The notes: generated by a model not told the origin, from the letters alone. A DNA stretch of 64,000 nt from Brachypodium distachyon (GCF_000005505.3 NC_016132.3:17846501-17910500), one strand, 5' to 3'; shown: positions 41,135 to 53,170, numbered from the stretch's first letter. Numbers and translations are program-made.

Positions 41135-42786
41135 GGAAACGGATTTGGAGCTGCGTGGATTTCTCAGGTTAGGGGTGCGGGGGAGAGTTGGGGTGGGAGG
41201 CGCCGGCGGATTGAAGCAAGAAGGAAAAAACTTTTTTTTTAGAATAACCTATAACCATTATAGCTACAATGTTTTAATGTTTTGGATCATAGACTCTAGA
41301 AACTAGTAACTCATATAATTGAGAATTACAATGAAATCTCTTTACACTCTTCTCCGTGATTTCATACTTTTCAACATGAAATTCTGCCGAGGCTTCAACA
41401 TAGAGACTGCAATTTGACTGTAGCAGCAACATCGTTACTAGTATCCCTGCACGAACTTGACTACCTTCAAAGGTTTTGAAAAGCCCCTTGAGTCGCTCAT
41501 CCAAAAAGATGAGAAGTCATGAGCGTTGAACGTACTTGGGCCGGGGATGATCCCCTAAACGTGCAGGTCGTCGAACCGCAAGATCTTCATCCGAATGTCA
41601 GAGAAGTATTTCAAAATTACAAAAGATAAAACCAACAAAAGCACCATGACACACTAACAAAAACTCAACAGATACGTATAAATGGATCTGCGAGTACACA
41701 AACCCAAGATCCACAAGATCGGGTACACTAAACTCACGGGGATTAAAAATCTCTGGCTCCGCAGCAATGCCCGTTGAGGCACCACCACAGCAGAGGAAGA
41801 ACCAGAGTACCTTTATTCGCGACAACATCACAATCTCCGTCATTGCGTCGCCGATCGGAACCAAGCAATTGAAATATGCAAACACTTATGTATAATCTTA
41901 GAAGGAACCGAAGTTCTCCCCACCTCCCAGCGCCAAGACGGCGGCCGGAGGTGAGGGGAACGCTAAATCTTCAATGGTGACGGCTAGGGCAGAGCTCTCT
42001 TGGAAAACCTAGAACGGCCCCCACCCGCAAGAAGGAAAAACCTAGGTAGCTTTCTTTGTGCCTGGGCCTCGGCCTCAAGTCCGCGGGCCGGCACGGGCGC
42101 ACGGCACGGCTCTTTTCTTTTTAATTTCTTTTTATATTGGATCGAGCCCTGCCCTGCTGCCTCTTCTGCTGCTCATTTGGGTCTACAAGGCCCTCCAGGC
42201 CCTCACCAATTACGTTCGATTTTCCCATGTCAATTGCTTCACGTCTTCTTTTTAATTCAGTCATTACATGATACTAGCACACCCGTGCTTCGTTAAGGAA
42301 TGATAATAAATAACACTACAAAACTAATTTGATGTACTAGCACGTTTTGAAAATATTACGGGAATTTCTTACAAATGAGTATTATCTATTTAAAGGTGTC
42401 TCAGAATGGATGATATTTGCTTACAAGTGTAATGTGAACAAATAAGAATGAAGCCATTATTTCCAAAATTCATTGGCACCTCTTTCTTTCAGAAATAGCA
42501 GATGCTAATGCTTTTCTGCTTTCTCTCTAACATGATTTGTCCTTTTTCTCTAGAGATCCATTCACGGTGTCCATATAAGGGCATGTATATTATTCCGCTA
42601 AAAAAAGGCATTCAAACATGTAAACTGGAGAGAAAGGGTGCACCCAGGGCCACGTCGACGAGCACTGTTTGACACTGTGCTCTGCGCCTATGCCTTATAT
42701 CCGTGCCTGAGAAGCCGAAGGGTTTTGTCGCATTCGCGGTGTTGGAAGTGGAATGGCTCGGGCCAGTTTCCTGCGGCGTCGGCTTC
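41135..42786. other. Spacer with no supported gene
   Basis: 41274-41885 holds two 75-95-codon minus frames without a domain. 41930-42060 has a GC-rich 'ggaaaacctagaacggc' type stretch, which resembles captured gene debris. 42280-42420 is AT-rich and MITE-like but without clear ends. Confidence 0.45.
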
Positions 42787-43230
42787 GTTCCTTTTTTTTT
42801 CACGAAACGGTACGGCGTACCATTCATGTATCAAACAAGGTCAAGAGGAACCTTAACCCGAGAGTACAAGAGAGATCAAAAACAAAACAAGACAACGAAA
42901 ACACTGTACAAGGGGATCAAATCAAGCTAAAAGGCATCAAGGAACATCATCCGTTCCGGACACCAACTTCCCAAGCCCCGAAGTATCCATCAAGCTCCAC
43001 ATCGTCGCCTCATTCTTGATGATGGAGACCACCCCGGCGGCCGGCAATCTCTTAAGATTGAAAATGCGGTTGTTTCTCTCCTTTCAAATAGACCAAAGGT
43101 GAGCAGAAAAAGAGATGTGGCACCACGCCCTACCGCCTTAGAGGTCTCTGCCCTGGCCGCCTCACTCCTATGCAGCCACCAAATTTCCATGGAATCATTC
43201 GGCTCCCAGCCGGAGGGGTCGAAGCCCGCG
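42787..43230 (-). mobile_element. Inverted LINE 3' fragment
   Basis: Begins with a T-run (about 42789-42799), the complement of a poly-A tail. Read on the minus strand, broken frames resemble the last part of a plant LINE ORF2, with 'SMEIWWLHR' and 'LLTFGLFERRETTAF' in place of the usual IWKxRN-type end. No target duplication was seen. Confidence 0.45.
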
Positions 43231-43234
43231 CACC

Positions 43235-43591
43235 TGATTACGCCGCGTTCTTTCGTGGTCGTGAAATGATGCCAGGGGCATTTGAGGTTTGGGACTCTCG
43301 CGTGCCGAGCAAGTGCAATTTCTTTGAGTGGTTGGCCCTGCGCAATCGATGTTGGATGGCACACAAACTGAGCCGGCGCGGGCTACCGCATCCTCCCTGT
43401 TGCCCATTGTGCGACCAAGAGCAGGAGAGTATTTCTCATTTGCTGGTCAATTGTGTGGTTGCGAGGCAGGTTTGGGACTTCTTCTTGCGGCTATGGCATC
43501 GAGAGGAGTGGGTGCCGGATGGGCAGGAGAACCTGGTGGAATGGTGGACGAAATGCGTGTGCCATGCGCCAAGGATAGACGTGATCTAAAC
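43235..43591 (+). pseudogene. LINE zf-RVT fragment, left part, split by gypsy insertion
   Basis: Encodes NFFEWLALRNRCWMAHKLSRRG then CPLCDQEQE-x(n)-H-x(n)-C, i.e. the zf-RVT domain of a plant LINE, similar to but distinct from the copy at 4129-5221. A frameshift lies near 43540. The sequence is interrupted at 43591 by the gypsy element and resumes at 51008. Confidence 0.7.
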
Positions 43592-44401
43592 TGTCGGGGG
43601 GATGACCCCGGGTAGGATCATGACAACACGCTTTAGCCGAGAAGACGAAGGCAAAGTCGGCATAGTCGTGTATGCCGGCATCGTTAAGTTAAAATATTGC
43701 TAAGCCGGCATACCAAGTGTATGCCGGCATGACTATCTCATCTTATAAGATTGCAGGATAAGGACGAATACTCTGATCTCGGCTGGCGCCGAGATGTCTC
43801 AACGGTCTTATCCTCATCACGTGGCGCAAAGTAAAGCAGCACCATCTTTATCACGGAAAAGTAGTCGCCACTTATGTTGCGGTGCCAGGTGACTGCGCAG
43901 AGAAGCACCAAAAGAGAATCTTTGACGGAAGCCGGCAGATGACTGATGTACTTGTTGCAGGACGGTAGGAAAAGTAAAGTTGTCTTGTCCCCTGCGCTGC
44001 CACCCGGAGGGAACCAAGGCGCGTGCCCGGCGGGGCCCAAAGAAGATAACGTTAGGCTCCAACCCGCATGTCAATGTGACATGGGCGGTCCATAAATAGA
44101 GCACTACCCCTCCCAAGAGAAGGAGCGGTCACTTAGGCATCTAGGGTTTTCCCCTTCTTCTTCTTCTTCCTCAAGAATACAGCTCAAGGAGCGCCATTGT
44201 AGAGCTTGTTATCTCGGCTAATACAACAACGCAGGAGTAGGAGACTTACCTCGGCAAGAGACCTCTGAACCTGGGTAAATCTGTGTGTGCTTGTGTATTC
44301 GTGCGTGTTTCCCTTCATGTCCTCCCTCCTCCGGATCCTCCTTCGTCCATCGGCCCCAAGATAAGCCATCCCATGGCATCTGCCGTGACTCCACCACGAC
44401 A
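43592..44401 (+). repeat. 5' LTR of the gypsy element
   Basis: Contains a 'ccataaatagagcac' TATA-like site (about 44090), a 'cttcttcttcttcctc' leader and a repeated 'gtatgccggcat' palindrome (43670-43730). It pairs with the LTR at 50197. Confidence 0.9.
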
Positions 44402-44425
44402 GTTGGCGCCTACCGTGGGGCCAGC
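44402..44425 (+). other. Primer-binding site region of the gypsy element
   Basis: GTTGGCGCCTACCGTGGGG follows the 5' LTR directly. TGGCGCC is complementary to a tRNA 3' end (tRNA-Asp type), with weaker matching further on. Confidence 0.55.
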
Positions 44426-47400
44426 AGCGGCGCTGGCTGGAGTTTTCATCCGAACGGGAAGCTTTCTCGCCACCGGAGAGCGCATGGTCTCCGGTTTGGT
44501 CCAGAGATTCGGCTCTCTAGGCTTCATCGACAACAACGTGGGCTGCTTCAACAACGCACAGCTTCCTTGCGCGGGCCGCTTCATCAACTTCAGCATACAT
44601 GAGGTTTATGTCGCTACTGACAGTCCCTGCAGGTATCCCAAGCAGGTGATGGTGGACGAAGATCTCCCCGTTGTCTGCACGGTTCGCGTCCGGCACGTCG
44701 ATTGCCCTGCTGACCGTGTGGAGGTCATGGTGAAGGCTCATGGCATCGATGCTGGCAACGGCACCGCAGAGAGTGGCGCGGTCCCAAGCAAGTCCGGCAG
44801 AACGGCAAAGTTCCCCCTGGAGAAGCCGGATAACGTCGATGCTCAAGCCGGCACATTGGCTCTGCCGCCAAAACCGACTCAGCTCCAGGCCTCCATCGAA
44901 CGACTGATTGCGCCGGTGGCGTCAAACGCTAACCCGGCCCAGCTGCAGGCGGAGTTGGAGTTGGAGCGCCAAAAGCTGCTGAAGGAGGCCGTCGATGTGG
45001 CTCGTGCTCGGCAAGAACTTGATATTTCGTTCCGTGAGTATAACAAAGCCCATGGTCTCAATTCTACCGCATTGACTAACCCTAGCCGAGTTGGGGAGGT
45101 GCGTAACCGTGGCAGGAACTTGAATGCCGAGATAGCTAGAGATGGCAGAGGGGTGCCCGCAGTGTCGGCAGGTTTTGCTTCGGCGCTGAGGCCAAAATAT
45201 AACACCCCTGCCAAGAATCTCAAAGCCGCCAAGGCTGCGGCCGAAGAGCTGCCGAATCTTACGGGAGAGGCACTCCGAATTGCTCCACACAGCCAACGAG
45301 CAGAATGAGGCATACATGAGGTTGCACGACAAGCCTGGTGCGTCTCAAGTCGTTCACGCCGCAGCAGGCGCCGATGGCCGGGCTGACAAACAAGCGTCCT
45401 CGCCTGGTGGCAAACGGGACAAAGGTGTCAACTCAGGCCGAGATAAACGCCTAGAGTGTTATGATCCAGTTCTGGCCGAGAGACAAATGGTCAGGAGAGT
45501 CGATGACAGCCAGAGTGGTCTTCGTCTTGGAAATAATCGCCGAGATCAGCAAGAACCTCACTCGGCTTGTCATGGACACCAACCTCGGGGTCCGACACCC
45601 AATACTGCTGCAGGACAGCAGGGTGTCGGGCGCAACCCCCCGTATCGAGGTGAAGATCGCCGGCAAAATCATTACAATGACGGTACTCGACCATGGGTGA
45701 TGAAGGTTATCTCAGGCGAGAGCGTGATTATCTCGGTCCGCTCGAAGCCTGAGTTGGGAACAAACAAGTGTTGCCGCTGGACGCCCAACATCGGCTCGAC
45801 AGAATCTATCTGTCAGAGCTTCTGGAAGAACAAGGTCCACCGGGACCGCGTTGTTTCGCGCACCGGATCATGAGGGAGACACCAGCCCAGGGTTTCCAGC
45901 TGCCCAGGGGTACAAGAACATATGACGGCAGTACTAAGCCGGAGGATTGGCTGGACGATTATGTCACGGCGGTGCATGTGGCAGGTGGCAATCGCCGATG
46001 GGCAGTACGTTATGTACCCTAGATGCTGGTAGGGCCGGCAAGGATATGGCTGAATAATCTGCCGGAAGGCAGCATAAATTGCTGGATAGACTTTGAAGAA
46101 GCTTTCGTCAGCAATTTCACAAGTACTTACAAGAGGCCAAACCGCCCGCAGTAGTTGTCCATGTGCAAGCAAAGAGACAACGAGACTGACCGGTATTACC
46201 TGACAAGATGGAACAACCTCCGCAATTCCTGTGAAGGGATAGTGGAGTCGCAAGCCATAGCGTGGTTTGCCCAAGGATGCTGACACGGCAGCATGTTGTG
46301 GAAAAAGCTGCAAAGAGAAATGCCGGCAACTCTGTCTGAGATGATCAAGATCATATGTATGCGCTCGGTGATCCGACCCAGCCATCGCTGATGCCGGCGG
46401 AACCGCAAAGGGAACAGCCGACATACAATCCTGCCGGAGCATTCCGGAGGAATGATCATGAAGACCACAGCAACAAGAGAAGGGATGACAGGCCGGATTA
46501 CCGGTATAGGCCAGCCCATGTCGCCGCTATTCAGGATCAACCCGATGCCGGCTCTAGCCAGCGTCAAAAGACAGGGAATCAGCAGTGGGTCAAGAAGGGA
46601 GAGCAAAAGAAGCCCTGGCAAGATAAGCCGAAATATACGTTCGAGGTGATGCCGGATCAGCCTTGTCGTTTTCACATGACTAACCCCAACAAACCGGCTA
46701 ATCACACAACGCGGCAATGCAGCTGGATGCAGCGGGCCGAGAAGGGTGAGGCAAGTCAGCTGCCCCCTCCTCCATCGCTCACAGGTGCTAACGCGCAGAT
46801 CCAGGGACCCCCTCCGGCAAACAATGCCGTCAACCAGATGGAGGACCAAGGTATTCCGGAATATGCCAGAAGAAATGAGTATAAGGAGCATCACCAAAGC
46901 TACATGATCTTCATCACGGAGCCGACTGACAAGCAAAGTCAGCGCAGGCGAGAGATGGAGGTCAATGCCGTAATGCTGGCTGTTCCGAAGTTCATGTACT
47001 GGTCGGAGCAGGAGATCAACTGGAACCGGACAGATCATCCCAAGGTTACGCCCAACCCTGGTGGATATGCTCTGGTGGTTGACCCGACACTCATCGGGCC
47101 CGACATTAATGTCAAGTTCACTCGGGTTCTCATTGATAATGGGAGCAGCATAAATATCCTGTACCGGGACACGATGCTTAAGCTCGGCATCACTGATAAC
47201 ATGCTTGAGCCCAGCCGGACTACTTTTCATGGTATTGTGCCGGGAGTGTCTTGTGCCCCAGTAGGCAAGATCCGAGTTGACGTCTTATTCGGCACCAGGG
47301 AGAATTGTCGGACCGAAAACTTGGTGTTTGAGGTGGTGGACCTTAGCAGTCCTTACCACGCGCTGCTCGGTAGACCGGCACTCGCCAAATTCATGGCGAC

Positions 47401-47632
47401 TACTCACATTGGTTATATGAAGATGAAGATGCCGGGACCTAATGGTACCATCACCATCACTGGCAACTCCAAGCGTTCAATGGAGTGCGCAGCGGCAGGG
47501 TCTGCTTTGGCCGAGTCACTAGTCATCGCTGGTGAGAAGAAGAAGTTACAGGAAGCTATCGCGATGGCACAGGCGGCACAAATTGGTCTGCCGACTATGA
47601 CCAATCCCCTTGGGAGTGTGCTTTCGAAGTAG
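44402..47632 (+). pseudogene. Gypsy gag and protease region, degenerate
   Basis: The first frame (to 45308, 341 codons) is a leader region with a coiled-coil-like stretch (about 44930-45060, Glu/Leu/Arg-rich). The Retrotrans_gag domain lies at about 45890-46350 (start 'GFQLPRGTRTYDGSTKPEDWLDDY') and is cut by stops at 46021, 46153 and 46281. A frame at 46355-47632 (425 codons) holds a degenerate linker with an HxxxxC-like pair. It also holds an aspartic protease (VLIDNGSSINILY at about 47128-47166, in which D-N-G replaces the usual D-x-G) and an 'ALLGRPAL' flap region. Confidence 0.75.
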
Positions 47633-49140
47633 CCAAGGAGACGAAGAAGATACTGGTCGACAGCGAATTCCCGGACCGCACCGTCATCATTGGTGCCGGC
47701 CTGGGTGAAAAATAGGAAGGTGAGCTCACCAGGTTCCTCCATGAGCATCGGGACATCTTCGCATGGTCAAATCAGGACCTGCCGGGTGTGCCGAGGGAGC
47801 TGGCTGAGCACTCATTACATGTCAGACCAGACGCAAGACCGATGAAGCAAACCCTTCGACGCTTTGCCGACGACAGAAGGAAAATCATGTCGGAAGAGAT
47901 ATCTCGGCTTCTAGCTGCCGGCTTTATCATGGAAGTTTTGCATCCCGACTGGCTGGCAAACCCGGTCATGGTTGAGAAGAAGAAAGACGATCCAACTGCT
48001 ACCAAGGTGTGGCGCATGTGTATCGACTACACCAGCCTGAACAAGGCATGTCCAAAAGATCATTTTTCGTTACCTCGGATCGATCAAGTGATCGACTGTA
48101 CTGCCGGGTGTGAGTTTTTTTCTTTTGTAGACATGTACTCTGGTTTTCACCAGATACCGCTGAACCGTAACGATCAAATAAAGACATAATTTATCACCCC
48201 ATTCGGGGCTTATTGCTATCGCACTATGCCGTTTGGTTTGAGAAATGCAGGGGCAACTTATCAAAGATGCATGCAGAAATGCTTGCATGATCAACTCGGC
48301 AAAAATGTACAGATATATGTCGACAATGTCGTCATAAAAACCAAGGAAAGCGCCACGCTTCTGGATGATATCCGGGAAACATTCGCAAATCTGAGGAGAT
48401 TCCGAATGAAGCTGAACCCGGCCAAATGCACGTTCGGTGTGCCGGCAGGGAAGTTGCTTGGATTCCTGGTATCAAGCCGAGGTATAGAAACGAACCAGGT
48501 GAAAATCGCCGCCATAGAGAGAATGAAACTATCGAAATGCCTCAAAGATGTGCAAAAATTCACTGGGTGCCTAGCATCACTAAGTCGTTTCGTTAGTCGG
48601 TTGGGTGAAAAGGCAATGCCCTTATACCAGCTGATGAAGAAAACTGACAAATTTGTGTGGACGCAACAGGCAGAAGTAGCTTTTCAAGAGCTGAAGAAGA
48701 TGATTGCTACGGCGCCGATATTAGCCTCGCCGATGGAGAAGGAGCCGATGTTGCTATACATAGCATCGTCAAACCGAGTCGTTAGTGCCGTCATAGTGGT
48801 GGAAAGAGATGAAGACGGCAAATTGGTGCAAAGGCCGGTATATTACTTGAGCAAAGTGCTATCATCTTCTAAGCAGAATTATCCCCATTAGCAGAAGATG
48901 GCATACGGCGTTTATATGGCGGCAAAGAAGCTGAAGCATTATTTTGATGCCCATCAAATCCGGGTTGTATGTGAGGCGCCCATCTCGGAAATCATGAGTA
49001 ATAAAGACGCAAGTGGCCGGATTGTAAAATGGGCTATTGAGTTAGCACTCTACACGCTGCAATACGACAGGCGGGATGCCATAAAATCTCAGGCTCTCAC
49101 AGATTTTTTAGTAGATGTCGCACCAGTGGCACCCGAGGTA
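47633..49140 (+). pseudogene. Gypsy reverse transcriptase and RNase H, degenerate
   Basis: The RT region covers about 47780-48560 and has MCIDYTSLNKACPKDHF and VDMYSGFHQIPL. A TAA stop interrupts at 48187. The catalytic YxDD box reads YVDN at about 48316-48327, so a catalytic Asp is lost. The RNase H-like domain (RT_RNaseH_2 type, FVWTQQAEVAFQELK) covers about 48650-49100, with a stop near 48889. The enzyme cannot be active. Confidence 0.8.
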
Positions 49141-50196
49141 GCACCGCTACACGACGCGTGGGTCGCCTCGCCTGCTCCCCAGGAGGATCACACCGCGGGC
49201 AGCAGTGTACAAGCTGCCTGCCAAGCTACCAACCTGGCAGGGCTAGCAGGGTTTCGGGGGAGAATTCCCGCCTGGGCGCCTCCCGGGAAGCTACTTGCCG
49301 GGAGGGGCGTTCCCGGGCGCAGGTTTCCGTTGCGAGAGCGGGACCGAGCAAGCAGAACAGCGACGCCACGTGGGCGCGCGACAGGCACCCTGTGCGCAAG
49401 GTTCGTCAGGACAAGGAGTGAGGCGCACGACGCATTTAATGAACCGGCAGAAAGGGGATTCCCCGTCAAGTCAAGCAAACAATGACTGCTCAAGAGTAGT
49501 TTTTAGGCCTTTAGACCCCTAGTTACAGGGCTAGTATTCTTGCATGTATGCCAGCGCTCCGAGGAGGAGCTACCCGAGCTCTCTGCTCGCCACTTGTAAA
49601 CCATGCACCGTGGCACCTGTAGTATCTCCTTGGCTATAAAAGGAGGACCCCCGCCAACGGTCAAAGGGTTCGCTGGACCAACTCGTAGTACCACACTATC
49701 AGCAGTCCAAAAGTAGCAAAGAACACTTAGCCAAAAAGAAGTGATCTAGGGTTTGCTTCTCCGTTGAGAAGGTGCTGGCGCGAGGCTCGAGCGAAGCAAG
49801 GAAGTGCGGCGGAGAGCCACGCGAGCGCGCGCGAGTTTGCAGCGGCAAGCTCGGTGGCTAAGAGCTAAGAACTGCGGCGGTGGAAGAACTTGGAGCTAGC
49901 ACAATGGCGGATTGCAATCTTATAAGCAGAGCTCAGAGTACGAGCGACAGGTGGCACCTATGTCAGCAGGAGCAGGTTTACTACTGTTGGCCACGGAGGA
50001 AAAAGGAATCTCGGCTCAGGGCTGAATAAGCACGCCGATTCAATATGTCAGAATAACTTGATCTCGGCTAAGAGAACTCGGGGCTCTTTTGGTATCCTCT
50101 TCAGCTAAGCCCGGGTTGGCTTCAGTGGTTTGTTTATGGGAAACTGTCGTGGTCTGACATTCTTCCCTGCCGGACCGCAACAGCTTCGGGGACTAG
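49141..50196 (+). mobile_element. Non-coding gypsy interior lacking integrase
   Basis: Where RNase H and integrase should follow there is about 1 kb without a recognisable domain. 49150-49440 is GC-rich. 'ggctataaaaggagg' at 49630-49644 is a strong TATA box followed by 'tagggtttgcttctcc', as in a plant promoter or LTR. A polypurine-like 'gcttcggggactag' lies directly before the 3' LTR. Confidence 0.6.
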
Positions 50197-51002
50197 TGTC
50201 GGGGGGATAACCCCGGGTAGGGTCACGACGACACGCTTTAACCGAGAAGACGAAGGCAAAGTCGGCATAGTCGTGTATGCCGGCATTGTTAAGTTAAACT
50301 ATTGCTAAGCCGGCATACCAAGTGTATGCCGCCATGACTATCTCGTCTTATAAGATTGCAGGATAAGGACGAATACTCTGATCTCGGCTGGTGCCGAGAT
50401 GTCTCAACTGTCTTATTCTCACCGCATGGCGCAAAGTAAAGCAGCACTATCTTTATCACGGAAAAGTAGTCGCCGCGTACGTTGCGGTGCCAGGCGACTG
50501 CACAGAGAAGCACCGAAAGAGAATTTCTGATGGAAGCCGGCAGATGATTGTTGTACTTGTTGCAGGACGTCAGGAAAAGTAAAGTTGTCTTGTCCCCTGC
50601 GGCGCCACCCGGAGGGAACCAAGGCGCGTGCCCGGCGGGGCCCAAAGAAGATAACGTTAGGCTCTGGCCCACATGTCAGTGTGACATGGGGGTCCATAAA
50701 TAGAGCACTACCCCTCACAGGAGAAGGGGCGGTCACTTAGGCATCTAGGGTTTTCCCCTTCTTCTTCTTCTTCCTCAAGAATACAACTCAAGGAGCGCCA
50801 TTGTAGAGCTTGTTATCTCGGCTAATACAACGCAGGAGTAGGAGTCTTATCTCGGCAAGAGGGCTCCGAACCTGGGTAAATCTGTGTGTGCTTGTGTATT
50901 CGTGCATGTTTCCCTTCACGTCCTCCCTCCTCCAGATCCTCCTTCTTCCATCGGCCCCAAGATAAACCATCCCATGGCATCTGCCGTGACTCCACAACGA
51001 CA
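50197..51002 (+). repeat. 3' LTR of the gypsy element
   Basis: Matches the 5' LTR at 43592-44401 along its whole length with scattered substitutions and small indels. It ends CGACA, then the TAAAC target copy. Confidence 0.9.
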
Positions 51003-51007
51003 TAAAC

Positions 51008-51300
51008 ACTGCGTGGGTCTTGGTTTATTGCTGCATCTGGCGGCATCGAAATGCAATGGTTTTCGATGGAGTTCAACCTAGAGTGTGCACGATTCGCCAT
51101 TCCCATCGCTCACGAGGGTGGCACCTGGGTTAGTGCAGGCTTGTTCAAAGGAACTATTTTCGGTACATTTGATAGGTCGAGTCCGGAGTGGGTATTTGCG
51201 TGAGTAATTGCTTTATATCGTCTACTGGATTGTAACCGCGTCGCGGATTTTTCCTTCAATATATGACACACCTCTCTAGGTGTATTTTAGAAGGAAAAAA
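51008..51300 (+). pseudogene. LINE C-terminal end and 3' UTR, right part
   Basis: Continues the LINE cut at 43591. Translation gives 'AWVLVYCCIWRHRNAMVFDG', the standard C-terminal IWxxRNxxVF motif of plant LINE ORF2. A 3' UTR with 'ttttccttcaatatatgacac' follows, then a short A-run at 51294-51300. Confidence 0.7.
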
Positions 51301-51440
51301 AGATCTTACCTTGTTTGAAGGTGGCTTGCCTCTACTGGATTGTAACCGCGTCGCGGATTTCTCCTTCAATATATGACACACCTCTCTAGGTGTATTTTAG
51401 AAGGAAAAGAAGATCTTACCTTGTTTGAAGGTGGCCTGCC
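51221..51440. repeat. Two tandem 110-bp copies at the LINE 3' end
   Basis: 51221-51330 and 51331-51440 are direct copies with three visible mismatches. The unit includes the end of the LINE 3' UTR, its A-run and the following 30 bp of flanking sequence. Confidence 0.9.
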
Positions 51441-51490
51441 GATCGTGTTGTGTTGAAGGCTCACACACGTGCGCATGAACAGTTTACAGA

Positions 51491-51576
51491 CTTGTTCCTG
51501 TTTGTTTCTGTCTGTTGCATCAACGACTATGTACTTGTTCCTGTTTGTTTCTGTCTGTTGCATCAACGACTATGTA
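51491..51576. repeat. Two tandem 43-bp copies
   Basis: 51491-51533 and 51534-51576 are identical direct repeats ('cttgttcctgtttgtttctg' and so on). They lie close to the 110-bp duplication but are not related to it. Confidence 0.9.
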
Positions 51577-51850
51577 CTGGATGAATGCCAATTAATTGAT
51601 TCAAATCACATACTATGCCAGCTAATTAAAGGTTTTTGAGGTAGGACTACTTGTTTATATAGATACTCAGTTTAAATCCGTGCCAATCTTTGTGGGACAG
51701 AAGGAGTAGCTCTCTATGTTGATTAGGGAAGTATATCCAATGAAAATGGCTTTTCAGGACAAATGTGAAAAATTTCCGTCGTCAACCGTTAGATCCACAA
51801 TGCACGTACCAGATCAAAGGTGGGAGACTTAGCATCCACTTAAACCACTT

Positions 51851-52433
51851 TTCCAGAAAACCCCTACTAACAAGTCAAGATCACATTTTCCATGGCCCTT
51901 ATACCTGGGTCATCCCCTTCCTGGATCACACACGATGGCGACAGATGCGGCGGCTGTAGCACGCCCCTACCCAGGTGACGACGACTCGGAGATCGCGGTG
52001 GCGCCCCTACGTGATGGAAATCCCCCGGCGATTTCCCGTGCGATGGCGACCTCCACGACGAAGACCTGGCGCTTCCCCAGGCAACGGCTACTAGAGCTTA
52101 CCCACGCGCCCACGTGACGGAGGCCCGACGGTCGCAGCGCTGGCTTCATGCGGCCACGAATCAGCGGCCATGGAGGTGGCCCGCACGACGGCCCGACAGC
52201 GTCATGGCGCTTCCCCCACGCGACGGAGACCCGAGGGCCACGACGCTGGCGGCTTTGCTGCTGCGAGAGATACCCAAAGTTGCAGGCAGCCGGCACTGAT
52301 CCAAAGATAGGCAGCCGGTGGAGGCCGGTGGTTCTCCATCGTTGTGTCAGAGCGAAGGAAGAGGAAGTGTTCTGGACGATTGGGGTCCAAAGGGAAAAGG
52401 TAATGTTGTGTCTTTAGTAGGGGTTTTCTGGAA
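51851..52433. repeat. 20-bp perfect inverted repeat around a GC-rich segment
   Basis: TTCCAGAAAACCCCTACTAA at 51851-51870 has its exact complement at 52414-52433. The enclosed 540 bp is GC-rich from about 51935. No terminal direct repeat was found, so the ends of any mobile element are unknown. Overlapping frames inside carry no domain. Confidence 0.6.
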
Positions 52434-53170
52434 CAGGAATTATAACAAACGAACGTTCGCTCGCCGTCCTCCCCGCGTGACGCGCTGTGAGTCCCGGCTA
52501 TGCTCATCCACCCATCCCCTTCGTCTCGTGGCATTTCTGTTGGTGTGTCGCCGCGCACCATCCACGCCACCGTGCGTTGGCGCCCCGAGCCGCCGCCGAG
52601 CGCTGCCCCAGCCGTGGAGCCGCCCCCAGCCGGCGTCGCTCACTGCCGCCGCCGCCCCGAGCAATGCTGTGCGCCACCGCGCCATCAGGAACAGCAAGTG
52701 GAGAAGGCAGGCTGCACGGGTGCTCGTGCTTTGAATGAGGGAATTTGGGGGGGGGGGGAATTAGATGCTGCAGGAGGGGATTGGGGACGGGGACTCACGG
52801 GAGGAGGTGGTAGGTAGGAACTGCGATCCATCGTTCTCGAGTAGTATAGGAAGTCAGGAACGGTTTCATGCATTGTTGGGCTGGGCTGAGGTAGAATGTT
52901 TTGGGTGGGTCTTTTGTTTTTTCCTTCTGTCCAGATTTCTACTACCGGGCCGGACCAGATTATTTTAGGGCTGCAAATTGAACCCGAAACTTGGTCTGAA
53001 ATTTTTCTAGAGCTACAAATCAAGACACGAGCCTGGCCCGGATGGGAAGCCCTTCTTGACCCAGGCTTTTTATCCGGACTCGGGCTAGGTTGTCAATGCC
53101 CAGGTATAATTTGGAGTGGAGGATATGCGTCATGCGGTTGTGGGTGGCGGACTTTGATGACATGGTTGTT
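52434..53170. other. GC-rich then mixed spacer, no gene supported
   Basis: 52440-52740 is Pro/Arg/Ala-rich in every frame, typical of GC-rich non-coding DNA. 'ggggggggggg' at 52748-52759 is a G-run. 52810-53170 is unremarkable. Confidence 0.45.

Larger units (their letters stand above)
43587..51007 (+). mobile_element. Ty3/gypsy LTR retrotransposon, 7411 bp
   Basis: The element 43592-51002 has LTRs at 43592-44401 (810 bp) and 50197-51002 (806 bp), both starting TGTCGGGGGG and ending CGACA. TAAAC duplicates the target at 43587-43591 and 51003-51007. The tRNA primer site TGGCGCC follows the 5' LTR at 44404. The interior keeps gag, protease, reverse transcriptase and a first RNase H region in broken frames. 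Integrase is absent. The LTRs differ by several substitutions in the first 60 bp, so the insertion is not very recent. Confidence 0.9.

Noticed and set aside
52437..52817. Pro/Arg-rich overlapping frames around 52.5 kb
   Set aside because: GC-rich texture without a domain; frames on both strands are equally open.
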